Below, one piece after another: positions 13,201 through 25,500 of a stretch of 64,000 bases of DNA. The DNA lies in contig NC_088295.1 of NCBI RefSeq assembly GCF_032854445.1, positions 60,619,249 through 60,683,248 of the forward strand, in the 5' to 3' direction. This DNA is from Liolophura sinensis (Eukaryota > Mollusca > Polyplacophora > Chitonida > Chitonidae). Every line of letters begins with the position of its first letter. Within the stretch, counting starts at the first letter, position 1. A program made the translations under genes and the position numbers. The notes below the pieces were generated by a model that had not been told where the DNA came from, ran no database searches, and saw nothing but the letters and a program-made list of their open reading frames with translations.

Positions 13201-15872
13201 GATCTCCACCAACACAATCCTAATTTATGCAGGAATACTAGAAGTCCGACACAGTATGCTGTCTTGGCAAGCTTTGTGTCCAGCAAAGTACCTGTAGTTA
13301 TTGTGATATTTTGTTCATTCATAACATGTGTCCGATGAATAGTTACCCAATCAAGCATGTGATGTGTTCACGTCACATTTTAAACAGACAAGTAAATGTC
13401 ATGTGAAATGGGGTTGATGGTTATTAACCCCTGGCCCTAGTACATCCGCGAAAACTTCGAGTATATCTCTTTGCCCCATGGGCCATAACTCAGAATTATT
13501 TGTGGATCTCTGAGTTATCTTCCCTTAGACAAAACGAAACTGGTGCTACAGCTTGTTCTGTGTGCCATACCTTTGTATCCTTTTTAATTTTCAACTGGCG
13601 TTTTCGCAGTAGTGCAAGGTACTGAACAAAAGCCATTATTTCGGTTACGTACCTTAATACTGCAGAGTCCCAGCTAGGCGTGTGCATATTTCTGTGAGGA
13701 GTTCACGGCATACATTTATCTTTCTCAATAATCAATTTTACTATTGGTGCAGGTTTTATGTTTATGGATGGAGAACACTGGGGTGACAAGTACCTGACAA
13801 GCCACCCGATTCAAAGACGTCGAGGAAACAAAAAGAAGTGGAAACTATATATACTAAAATAGTTTATGGAAATTAAAAAAGGACACATGATTGTAATGAA
13901 AATAAAAGCTTTATTATTTCTTGCGTTCTTCAAAAATGTTAAAATATCACACGATTAAATCTTGATGAGAACAGAGGCATAAGCCTACTCACTGGAGTAC
14001 GCAGAAAAATTCAATTGCCACAAGCCTTTTTTTCCTGATTATATGTGTTATAATAAATATCTACGTTTTAATACTGAAACATTTTCTGGCATAGTGGTTG
14101 TGCTGTAAATTACTTTAAATCAGCTAATGTGAAATCCCAGTTACAAAACTGCACAGCGCAAAAAAGACCAGCGGGACTGGGTGTGATTAAAGACCACGAT
14201 TCCTCGGTTTTTTGTTTTATTCCTCTTTTCGATGTGAAAAAATAATGGATTGACGACTTAAAGTGTTGATGAAAGTGTGTGCAGAGAGAATGAATTGATG
14301 ATTTTGCTTTCCCTTCTTGTCTTCAGCTACTCGGCCAACTGACAAAGATGTTCATATTTAGCGAATTGTAAATTTGTTTTTATATCATCTTTTTTCTAAT
14401 TATCTAACTAGCACCTCCTCAAAACGCACAATTCAAATAGATCCTTTTTCTGAAATATTCCAGTTAGTTAGTTGTAGAAAATAGAACGTATCTTATAATA
14501 TAAAACTACATCTGTAATATGAATGTGTGAACATATCAGCACATCACAGCTTGCATCCAAATACATTATGACGCATATCTCAAATTCTAGGTAAATGTTT
14601 AAACTAATGTGTTTAAAATTATCGCTTATAAATCCTGTTTAAACATGGTGTAATATGTGTAGTAAGTATATGCCCCTTAAGGCTTGCTTTTGTTCAAACT
14701 GCATTCGGCTAAATTAAAATACCTTAAAAGTAATTTGTTCAATATCATATACATATATGCATGTGCTAACAAATCATGTCAAACATCTCATGCTGAGAAT
14801 ACACACGAAATAAACACATTTATCAACTCAAAGAACAATACACAACGCACTGCAGTTTACAGTGAAATTTGTGGGAGTAATAGACGCACAGATGCATCTA
14901 GGAGAGGCCAATATCGATATGCGCTAAACTGTCACGCTCAGCAACAACATCAGATCAGCCTATCCGATCACGTATAGGACCTCCGAACTACATTTACAAA
15001 TTATCAAAGAACAACCAAACTTACAATGAAAAAGACAATGAAAATATACACGAATTACATTGTTCATGTTTAGTTTAATAATTTCTCTTGTTTATGGGAT
15101 AAAAATGAAATAAAGAAAAAAATAACACTTCCGCTAACACGAGTTAGTATATACATGCATTATTTCAATGCCGACGACGGCCCTCATATTATGTGATGCC
15201 CTATGCGTTCAACCGCTGTTGTTTTGATGTATGAGTGATATTAACAAAGTCTGGAGTTACATCGTCAGAGAAATCTTTGCATTGATTTTCATCTTGTTGT
15301 GTGAGGACGAAAAACAAACATACTATTTTGAACAAAAATAAATTTTCGGACAACACTCTGTTTAACCTTAGAAAAGTCATATCTAGCAGCCACTCTCTAC
15401 ACCGACAAGGTTTACTTCAGTGCAATTTACAGGCAAAAGTCAGTATAGGGACAGGTCTCTATAGTCCGGCTGTAATTATATCGCTGTTAGTAGCACTTTT
15501 TTGTTCAGGCCAATTAATATGGCCCTAAACCGTGTAGTTAACAAATTCATCCTTCCAATTAATACTTCATTCGATGGTAAGGAAGAAGAAAAAATAACAC
15601 AAAGATACATATACCTGCATAAAGCCGCGTTTACACGTCTCGCTGAACTGGCTAAATTCGACAAATTGATGAAGTCATCAATCAGGTTCAAACTGTGCGA
15701 TCTGTTAAATGTTACAGTCGCATGAAAAAGCGCGATTCATCCTTTCATTCGACAAGCTTACCGTGTGAAAGCGACTTAAGTACTTGAATATGTCGAGTTC
15801 CAAGCCACAAGTTTTCCGCTGACTTACTGAGCAGCACAGGGGTTATCTTGCAGATTGTTAAGCTATTTAGCT
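13201..15872. other. Region 3' of the receptor gene, no further gene recognised
   Basis: Short frames only. It may contain the receptor 3' UTR (minus strand). A minus-strand AATAAA is present near 13910. Confidence 0.5.
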
Positions 15873-16043
15873 TTAGGAACTGTTCGAATGGCCGTCCTCT
15901 TCATCATTGTCATATTCAACTGGAGGTCCCACCTGCCCAAAGGCAATGCTGGCGTAGGTGGTTGGGTTCTCAGCAGGGTGCATGATGGGTTGGGTGCCCA
16001 CGAAGTCCGTGTCTGCGTATACCAGGTTGTGAGGACCTTTTAT
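15873..16043 (-). CDS. Exon 15: terminal exon with ITSM-like and further tyrosine motifs
   Basis: This phase-0 exon encodes 56 residues and a TAA stop. Tyrosine sites are NLVYADTDF, NPTTYASIAF and PPVEYDNDEED. TTYASI matches the ITSM consensus T-x-Y-x-x-(V/I). YDND with an acidic tail resembles a Y-x-N-x (Grb2-type) context only loosely. The C-terminus is acidic (DNDEEDGHSNSS). A minus-strand AATAAA lies near 13910, about 2 kb downstream, and could serve the 3' end; I cannot place the 3' UTR limit. Confidence 0.85.
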   Translation of the reverse strand: MKGPHNLVYADTDFVGTQPIMHPAENPTTYASIAFGQVGPPVEYDNDEEDGHSNSS

Positions 16044-19000
16044 CTGGAATAGTTGAAATTTAGCAAAGAATAACAACAAAAATATCGGGAGATCAATCTC
16101 AAACGGATAATTAACCATTTAACCCCATCTGTTCGAATTCTGTCCTATTGAAAGTTTACATTCTATCCTGAAACGTTAGTTTATATGTATGTTATATGTA
16201 TCACCTGTGATTCATTCATGTTTTATATTCATGTATAGTATGTCAGTATCTAAAACCTGTATCCTTATGGCATACAAGGCTTTATCGCATTTGCCCAAGA
16301 GTTATTCCCCTTTGTCTTCTTGGCCAATGGTATACACTTTAGTGTTAAATCACCTCGTTTCTCTGAATCTAAAGAAAAATGAGCCTGTACACAACAACGC
16401 CTCGTTGAGACCTTGTAGATTGCCGTAGAGTATCACTGCCACTTACATGTACATAACAGAGCAGTATTGGTCTCATCAGATGTCTGAATTAAACACGAGA
16501 AAAAAATAACAACTGAGATTGACAGTTACATGTACCTGGCCAGGTCTGCTAGATGGTTCCATTCGTTCAACTTCTCCTGAGTTAGAATACCCAGTAAAAG
16601 CCGCATTAGCAAAGGTGTCCACAGTGGTTTTACCTGTGTATTGACAAAGACAAGCACAAACGTGTAAACTGGCTGCGGGAAACGAAGCCTCAGAAAACAG
16701 TTTATCTAGACTGAGGTAAAGATCGTGTTTGGAATATTCAGTTCCAGCAACATCTTATCCAGGAAGAACCTGAGAATAGCTGGGCACGTCCAAATGTTCT
16801 CTTACACTAAATCTCATTTTAACGTCATACTAAGGCTACATTGCTTGCTTATCCACAAGGCAACTTTCACCTCAAACGTTGTTTTAAGTTAGGTATTATA
16901 TTGTACAGTGTACTGCATATCCCAGTAAAATGTGCCACACTGCTTGTGTTGCCTGAGTGATCACAGACGTTTAAGGTGGACCACTTCGGTGGCCTAGTGT
17001 TAGAGCGTTCACCTAAAGGTCAAGAAACCCGCGATTCATGGCGGACCGTACCGAAAACTTTGAAAATCACACTTGTTTCTGGTTCTCTTGGCGCTCACCA
17101 ACGAGAAGTCAGAGCAATAAAACATGAAAGGTTGTGCAAGAGTCAGTATAGTATGACTGGGTGGGATGTCATGTCCGGTATCTTCAGTACGATATTTCAA
17201 TAACCGACGTAAAACCCCAACTTATATATACATGCATACATACATGTACGTGTGGGGAAGTTTGTTAGTAACTTGCCATGCTTCGGAGTTTTATGACGAC
17301 CTCTCCTGTTTCAAATATAAAACGGACCGCTATCGTATGAATGAAAACTGAGTATGCAGTTAAACAAGAAATGAATAAAGAAATAAACAAAATAAAAATG
17401 TGTCACATTGTGGAAAGAAAACATATGATCGCTACTGCTTTCGGAGCCGAAAAAGATCCATGGTGACAAAATCAGATAGCAATAATAAAGTACAAAACCA
17501 GGAAGGAATCATGCAAAGAGAAGTAGTCAACGCTGTTCACGATGACGCAAGGAATGTTCTCGGCAAATAAGTGAAATCAGTGTTCAAATAACGTACATGT
17601 ACCTTGCCAGTACACCATTAAGTTGTCCATGATAGAACATGTATTTCAGTTTCTCTTTGATTACAACTGTTTATACATTGATATTCTAGACAAGACATAC
17701 AACTGAAATTTCCAACTCGTTTTCATTTGATAATATATTTATTTATTTATTTGATTAGTATTTTACGCAGTACTCAAGAATATTTCACTTATACGACGTT
17801 GATAATATAAGTCGAACACAAATTCAGATACTTCAGTTTCTTTTAGATTTCAACTGTTCATAAAGGCACCTAGCCCTTGGTTAAGCGAAAATGAATAGGA
17901 CACTGAACGCTCTGTAGAATTTAACGAAATTAGAGTGAAGGCGTTTGATATGCTGCTTTTTAATAAATGACTTGTGACGTATCTTAAAATCATCAGACTA
18001 CATAGAATGTAACAAATGCTAATAGACGAGATATGTAGATGCAAAGTTACCAATACACAACAGAGAACGATTGTTCAACAGCGTTGGATGAAGAGGTTAT
18101 CAGATATCTTTATCTTCTTATTATCTCTAATGATTAATTTATATTATTAACATTATATTGGAGACAGTTCGCCAAATGTGTCCATAATATGTTTATACTA
18201 ATATGACCAATTTATTTCTTTTGTTGGAAGTTAAGAAAGGAAGATCGGACTCAAATGTGATAATCGGATCAACATCAATGTGAAATTTGCTAAATAACAT
18301 CCCTTACATCCGTGACAATCGTAAGATAAACATAATAATCACAGGCCAATGGTATAGTAAGTTTTCAAAGAATGGCATTTAAATTATTGAAAATATTCAT
18401 GTGATAAAACAAGAGAAGTTTGTGATTCTGTCTAGTATGGTAGGTCAAAATTACCCGGTGTACACATGAATTGAAAATAATAAGAAAACTGTTAATTTTC
18501 ACGAAGTGTAATGAATGAAAAAAGACATCACGTGATCACTTAGCTCTGTACATACCTCTGCTGGTCCATAGCCGGCTGTCATAGAGCATAAAACAGTATA
18601 CGTAACTAAAACATATCTATACATTTACTTACCTATAGAACTATTTCTTCTACCAGTTATAACATCGTAATTCCAAGTCAGCGGTTCAAGCGTTAGCCTT
18701 TTTTTGTTTTGCGTATGTTAGTTTTCATAATAGATTATTTCATAATATTTCATAATAATTATGTGTCTAATGTTTATAAATTTTCAAAAGGCTTGGAAAA
18801 TAGAAACAGAAGATGTCGAGTTCCCAATAAAATGGACGGTCTTAGCTCATAATAAACTTGTTTCTCATTGCTGCTTTCATCTTTTTGGTTTGATTGTTTC
18901 TATATTTGTATTCCTGATAAATTATAACCGACAATGAAGACATACATCGAGCAGTCAATCACTTCACCGCCACTTTATAAATGAACAGTCTCATTCAGCC

Positions 19001-19461
19001 TCCTAATCTGTAAACAATATGCCACTAATGGCTCCACTATCATTACACCATAAAAACAAAATACTCTCTAAAATTTTTGCAGCTCAGTAACGTCTGTAAC
19101 TGCCTTGAATCTACACACTGCTAACTTGAGGCTGCTACTGCGAATATTTTTCAGGTTCGATACAATAAATTATTTATTTACATAGTAATACTCACCATTT
19201 CCATCCTTCTTTTTGCCATTGATTAGACCAGTCTTGTTAGCAGGCGTAGGTTTTCCTGTTAAATAATCCCAAATTATAATGAGATTTTTATGATAAATAT
19301 AGCAACAAAGAGACATTAAGCTACATACAAAGTGCATGACTCTTTTGCTTAAAAACACAATACAGGTATAGACATAATTATGATTTAAATGAGAGAAAAT
19401 TTGGTGATCAATCTTTGAGAGCCAAGCTCAAATCCGTTTGGTAGAACATTTTAGGGGTTTA

Positions 19462-19501
<40 letters not shown>

Positions 19502-22500
19502 TAACTACACATAAATACATACTAACTGACTACACATACAAACATGCATAACGACTATGCTACACTTCCAACAGGCAAAACATATAGCTCAGGTGATAAT
19601 TCGTCCGAAGTGTCGACTTGCCTTTTGATTTCCCTGGCTTTGGCTTGAAGATCCCCTTAGCTTTACCGAAGGCACCTTCATAAAAGTAAACCGAAAAATG
19701 GGCCTTAATCTGATTTGACATTTATTCATGCATTGTAAGAAAACAAATGGGAAAATAACATAAATGACTACAATTTTCATAGCAAATCCAGAGCAGGAAC
19801 GACAGTGCATGTGATACATTGTCAGTACATTGTCACACGTAACCGATGAAATCGGAAATCATGTCCGTTTAGGTCAGTTAGGATAATTATTCTAACTGTT
19901 CATGTAAAGGCTTAAATAGTGGAAAAATACATTCCTTAGCACCAAAGTTTAAGGGGAATTAGTTTTAAAGATTCACTCATGATATTGGCAGTTTATTAGA
20001 CATCACTGGTCAAGAATTTCTAAAAATGCAGTTTTGTCATCACATGTGATAAATATTTATGTGAAAACAATACCAAGTTACCAGATCTGGGTGATGCTTA
20101 GTCTAGCAGAATGCTGATCTGCGCAGAAATATAGTACGGTGTAAGAGAATACAGCAAAACAGGGACAACAGTATGACAGTGGGGGAAATGGTCATACATA
20201 ACAGACGGTGGAAATCCAGACTCTTGTCAATTTACCTCGGGATTTTCAAGATTTATCTCTTCATGTAAATGCTTAAAGAGTAGGAATTTATACATTCACA
20301 CTATCGTGGAAATGGTACAAAAGTGCAGTGTTATGACAAGTAAGGAGCTTAAAGAACTGAGCTCTCTCCAACTGAACGGATATTACATTGTAAGACACTA
20401 TGTCACAGGCTCGGGTGAAGCTTTGGCTCGTTCTGGACCAGGTTTCATGTACAAGGTTTGTGGGGAACACAATCTCGTACTGGTATTAACATTAACGTCG
20501 GCCATAAATCAAAGGTCAGCAAACATTTAAAGAAAACAAACCGGTTTCCTCTTTGGCATTCTTCTGAGTTTTGTTCACTTCGGCATACACCGGGCCCTTT
20601 GGTGCTAAAAATGAATGGTGATATGTAATTACTAGGTCATTTTCATATTGTAGTCACTCTTGTCGTATTTTCCTTTTTTACACACACAACGTATAACAAA
20701 ACATGTCAAATTTTGAATAATCTGCTGATATACAAAAATCACATATTTGATGTTTTTACCTCCTCAGAAAGCGAGTACTTTTGCTGCTGAAGCCTTGGAA
20801 AATCTCTTAAATGTGAATTAAAAAATACAAATTATAGTAAAGAGAAAATAGTAAAAAGCATCTATCAACCTGACCTTTCGCAGTTTCGCCGATCTTCTTT
20901 GGTTTGTTTACTTCAGCGTAAACCGGTGGTGCTTGTTCTGAAATTAAAGGCGTTACACTGTAAGGTACTGTAACATATGGGATTTCCCCATAGACGTGAT
21001 TAACCCCATATATCCGGAAGGATGAATTTACTTAGACATTTATCAGTTTATATCAGGGTAAACTGTGGACTAAAGTTCCTTCGTGCACGTCACAAAACCC
21101 AAAGACTACCAACAGGAAATGCTTCTCTTGTTTTACAGACACACAAGAAAAGAATCCAAGATTACCTCATACAACGAAAAATAGAAAACAGTTTATTGTA
21201 TTTCGTGTACACGTTGTATATATTTTTAAGATCTAGCACGTGTACAACAAACCAGAAAATTAGCTGATGAAACCATGCATCGATTTACAAAGTACTGCAA
21301 TACGTATCATTTGTTATATCATGTTAATAAACAGACATAGAAGCATGTATGTGTAAAGGACATTTTTTCTATAGGTATGTCCGGAAGGAATTTGGAAGGA
21401 TTTGCCTGATGTAGTGTACTACTGTGTTCATATAGATATCTGTTGAAAACCTAGTGTTACTTTTGCTGAACGAGAAAGAACTGGAGAAATGGTTTTCTAG
21501 ATGTTAACAGACCTTTGGCAATTTGGTTGGTCTTCTGTACTTTGTTTACTTCTGCGTAGACCGGTGCTGGTTGGCCTGAAACTAAAGATGATGATATACA
21601 GCCGCCCATGAACGTGGTTATAAACTGGACTAAAACCTTTGTCCACATGGCTCCGTCTTTAGGTCTGCTTTTTTTCTGCACTACAAATATCATCGTCTGA
21701 TGGTAAACCACAGAAAAGTCAATTCAACCCTACGGAACAGAGGTAACAATGATGTATGTAATTAGAAAGAATACATACGCCATATTTTCCCCCATCAGGC
21801 GCTGCCTAATGCCAAAAAATGGCGTATATTCGTTAATCCTAGACTTTCCTAGCCGACCACAACGAGCCACCGTCACGTTTCTTTGTCCTAATACGTAATA
21901 AAGTATTCTATAATAACAAGAGTGAGTGAGTGAGTGCTTGGGGATATTAACAAGAGAGATACTTGTTAAACCTTCAAATTTGCATGTGTATATAATGTTC
22001 AGAGCAACTTCGATGGTCATCTTTATCACTTATGTTATATCACGATAATATACGGCAAGTATGCACCGTTTTTTTTAATTCTAAGTGATATGTCGGGGAA
22101 GAGGGTTAAAAGAAAGAAAACGCCTAAAAGTTTTCATAGCAGCTAACAAACCTTTTGTCGGTTTGGGGGCCGTCTCTGGCTTGTTTACCTCTGCGTAGAC
22201 CAGTGGGCCTGAAATCCATTATGAAAGTAGGCATAACTGGGTGACTTCATAATATAGATACATGTACATATGGTTACAACTTAAGTTAAATATACCCTCC
22301 AGTATGGTTCCATGATTAAGTTATTTGGATTATCAGCTAATGGAAAACTCATTTTAGGCGTAAAGTGGGATATTTCCACAAAATGTTATTTTAGTAACAA
22401 GGACAAATCTATAAAAATCGAAAATGTGCAAGGAATTCAGGAGTCTGCAAACCATAATAATGGATCACGTTAGCCTATTACAAAGGGAAGTAAATCTTGT

Positions 22501-25500
22501 TACACATGGGAAAGAAGAGCCGTCTGCCTACTTCAATTACAGTAATAGCTAATGCTATCCATGGTCACTTGTACTGTTATTTACATCATGGGAATTTTTA
22601 TAAAGTAAAGGAAGACCATACTGTACAATGCGGTACAAGATTTACTTCCCTTTGCAAAGGGCTGAGGAGCCCCATTAGAGATTTTTGTCTGCTGTGCCAC
22701 CTAAATTACTAGTCAACTGTAACATGAACTTCTCAAATTCATGCTGACAACGTTTAATACGCACTTTTTTTCGGAAGGATAAATTCGCTTAGATGATATT
22801 TACAAGTTTAGATCGGCTTATATAATAAAAAACGGGAGTATAAGACTCGCTTATTGGTTTTGGGTTTCGATTTATTTTTGTAAAGCTCTTTCAGCAATAT
22901 TATTTGAAAATCATACGCATAAAGTAAAGCAGTTTATGTGGACAAAAACAGAATGATCCATGAGAGAACATAATTTCATTCACATCTGATTGTTTAAAGG
23001 TTGTATTCGTCGTGTTCAGGATTTATGCATGATGTTTTACAGGCTAGTAATGGAACAGTGGTTGCTTTTTAAATTCAAGTATTTTGGGGCGGTGATGTTC
23101 GCCATGGAAAATTTGCGCATTCACCTTGCTGACAATTTCTTGCCACAGTTTATAACAGGGGAATTTCGAATTGGAACTCTTTTATTGCTAGTGCTAAAAA
23201 TGTCATGCTGTACCCTGTGACCATCAAAAAAGTTAGACAGCTATTTCTGATTACATTTATCAGAAAATGGGCGTCTGAAAAAAATATGCTTCAGAAAAAG
23301 TGATACTTGAAGTACACGAACGATAGATAAATTTTAGGAGCTGAACGTCGAGGAACTTAAGAAGTTCCCCGAAGGACAGAGGTGCCATTCGTACCTCCGC
23401 AACATGGTGAAACGGTGTGAACGGTAGATTAATATCAACAATTTTGCCTAACGTTCGTTACAGATAATGCAAAAGGACTTGTTACGTTTAGCGGTCAAAC
23501 TGAAAACGTCTTACATGGTTCTAGGTCGAATGTAATCCTCTACTATTTTTTAGTCAACAGAACAGTTGAAAAAAAATTCTTCTGCTTTTGGAGCTGCCTC
23601 TTCTTGTTTTGTTCTGCTTGTTGGGTGATATGATTTCAGAGGAGAGACTTCAAACTTTCATTCTAGTCATAACTGTATGTGAAAAAGTAGTGGTAAGTCA
23701 GTGTTCACTTTTTGTGAATTTTACAGATAATTTCATCGGTCGATACATACCAGAAACATAAGTACATTGCTGTGAGGCCAACCATTAGCATGTGTGTGAG
23801 TGGAAAAGCAAATGTCGATTGTGGTAGTTCATTGGAACATGTTAGAGTCAAGGTGGGAGCTGTGTAACTTGTGTGCACAACCAAGTTAGGATTGGACTTC
23901 CCAGAAATTCTGGCTTCTTATTAACGGGGCCCTATACTTATTTATAGGTTCTATATATGGGTTCGCGAAGAGAGCTACCTATTTTATTTGTTTTTCTAAT
24001 TGATCTGATATTCTTGACAGCGTACAACACCAATCCAATCAATCAATAAATAAATGATCTGATGGTTTTCCTTTATTTAACGGGCACAACACCGGGAAGA
24101 GTATAAAGGGCGATTTCGTAGTGCTTTGACTTCATTTATTTATTTATTTATTTATCCATTTAAATGGAGTTTTAATTTTATGCCGTATTCAAGAATATTT
24201 TACGTTTATAACAGTGGCTCGTATTACTAGCAATAATTACTAGTGATTATTAATGGCGGACAAAGGCGGGCAGAGCCCGGTGGAAATCCATGACCACCCG
24301 CAGGCTGCTGGCACGGGTGCGACCACAGAAACCAGAATGAGCTACATGGATTTGAACTCACGGAGATCACATGGCTGAAAGGTTCCTGGTTCATTGTACT
24401 TGGCTGACACGCTACCACTAGGCAACCCAGTTATAAAATGACCCACCTGGAACAATACCCTTGAAAGCATTATGGATTCTTACTGGAAACATGATCTTAT
24501 ACTGGAAACATGCTATGTACATGCCACTGGGCTGACGTGTTATTGAAATATCAGAGAGACCGACTTAATTGTGTCAGCTCTTTTGTTCATAAAACATTGC
24601 ACGAATGAGAACTTCAGATCTTTGCACTAACACACGGCGGGGTAAACTCAGTCGGTTAACACTGACCTCTTTAATGGGGCATATTTACCTAAGGGTGAGG
24701 AGCTGGGTATCAGATCAACATTTCCATCGGCCCCCGTATGGCCAACAGAAGCTGTGGTTTCACTGGAAGAAATTACAAAATGGAATGTATTCGTGATTTT
24801 TAAACAGATAATGGCTCAGTTAAACAAGTGTCTTGTTTTTATCTGTCTCAAGATGTAAAATATTACCCGTTACTGTGAAAGAAATCTTTAAGCATAGTTT
24901 TAAGCACACAACCAGTATCTCAATTTTTTTAAAAACAAATTGTGGTTTTGCAAGCAAATTTAGAATGACAAAATTGTCCTGATCGATCTTATTTGTGTTC
25001 TTTCCACCACTTTAACCTCTCTTTAGTGTCCAATCGAACGTAAAATTGATCTTAAATGTTGATTGTTTTCGACCTAAATACACTATCATCACTAAAAGCA
25101 AAATACCAGTGTCTACTGTTAAATTAGGGATATAGATCTGGAGTGTGTGCTTCGGCCTACGTGGGTGTTTATGCGCCTTACTTACTGTTCGTTTGCCGGT
25201 GATTCAAGACCTGGAAAAGAGGAGAAAGAGTTGTTTTAAATCTATACTGTATATTTGTTGATTAGAGAAATAAATTTGTTACTTATAAGTCTGTATGTTT
25301 GTAGTATTGTCAGAGACTGCGGAAACGTATGTTCTACACTACATGTACCTTCCGTTAACAGCTGTAAGTGTAGGTAAGAGACGCAAGTGCTGGTACGTAA
25401 AGGCTTTCTTTTTCTGTGACCAAAGTGAATGAAGTTTTTTCTGCCTGTCACCAATTAGATATGCCATACAGTCAGACAACATGGCATTGAAACATTAATC

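Noticed and set aside
17850-18053. Minus-strand frame in the intron between exons 13 and 14
   Set aside because: No similarity to any recognised domain; AT-rich intron text.
23745-23775. Minus-strand 19-nt segment between CTCACAG and GTATGT as partner exon for the orphan microexon
   Set aside because: Its length gives the wrong phase change (2 to 0); the next exon needs phase 1.
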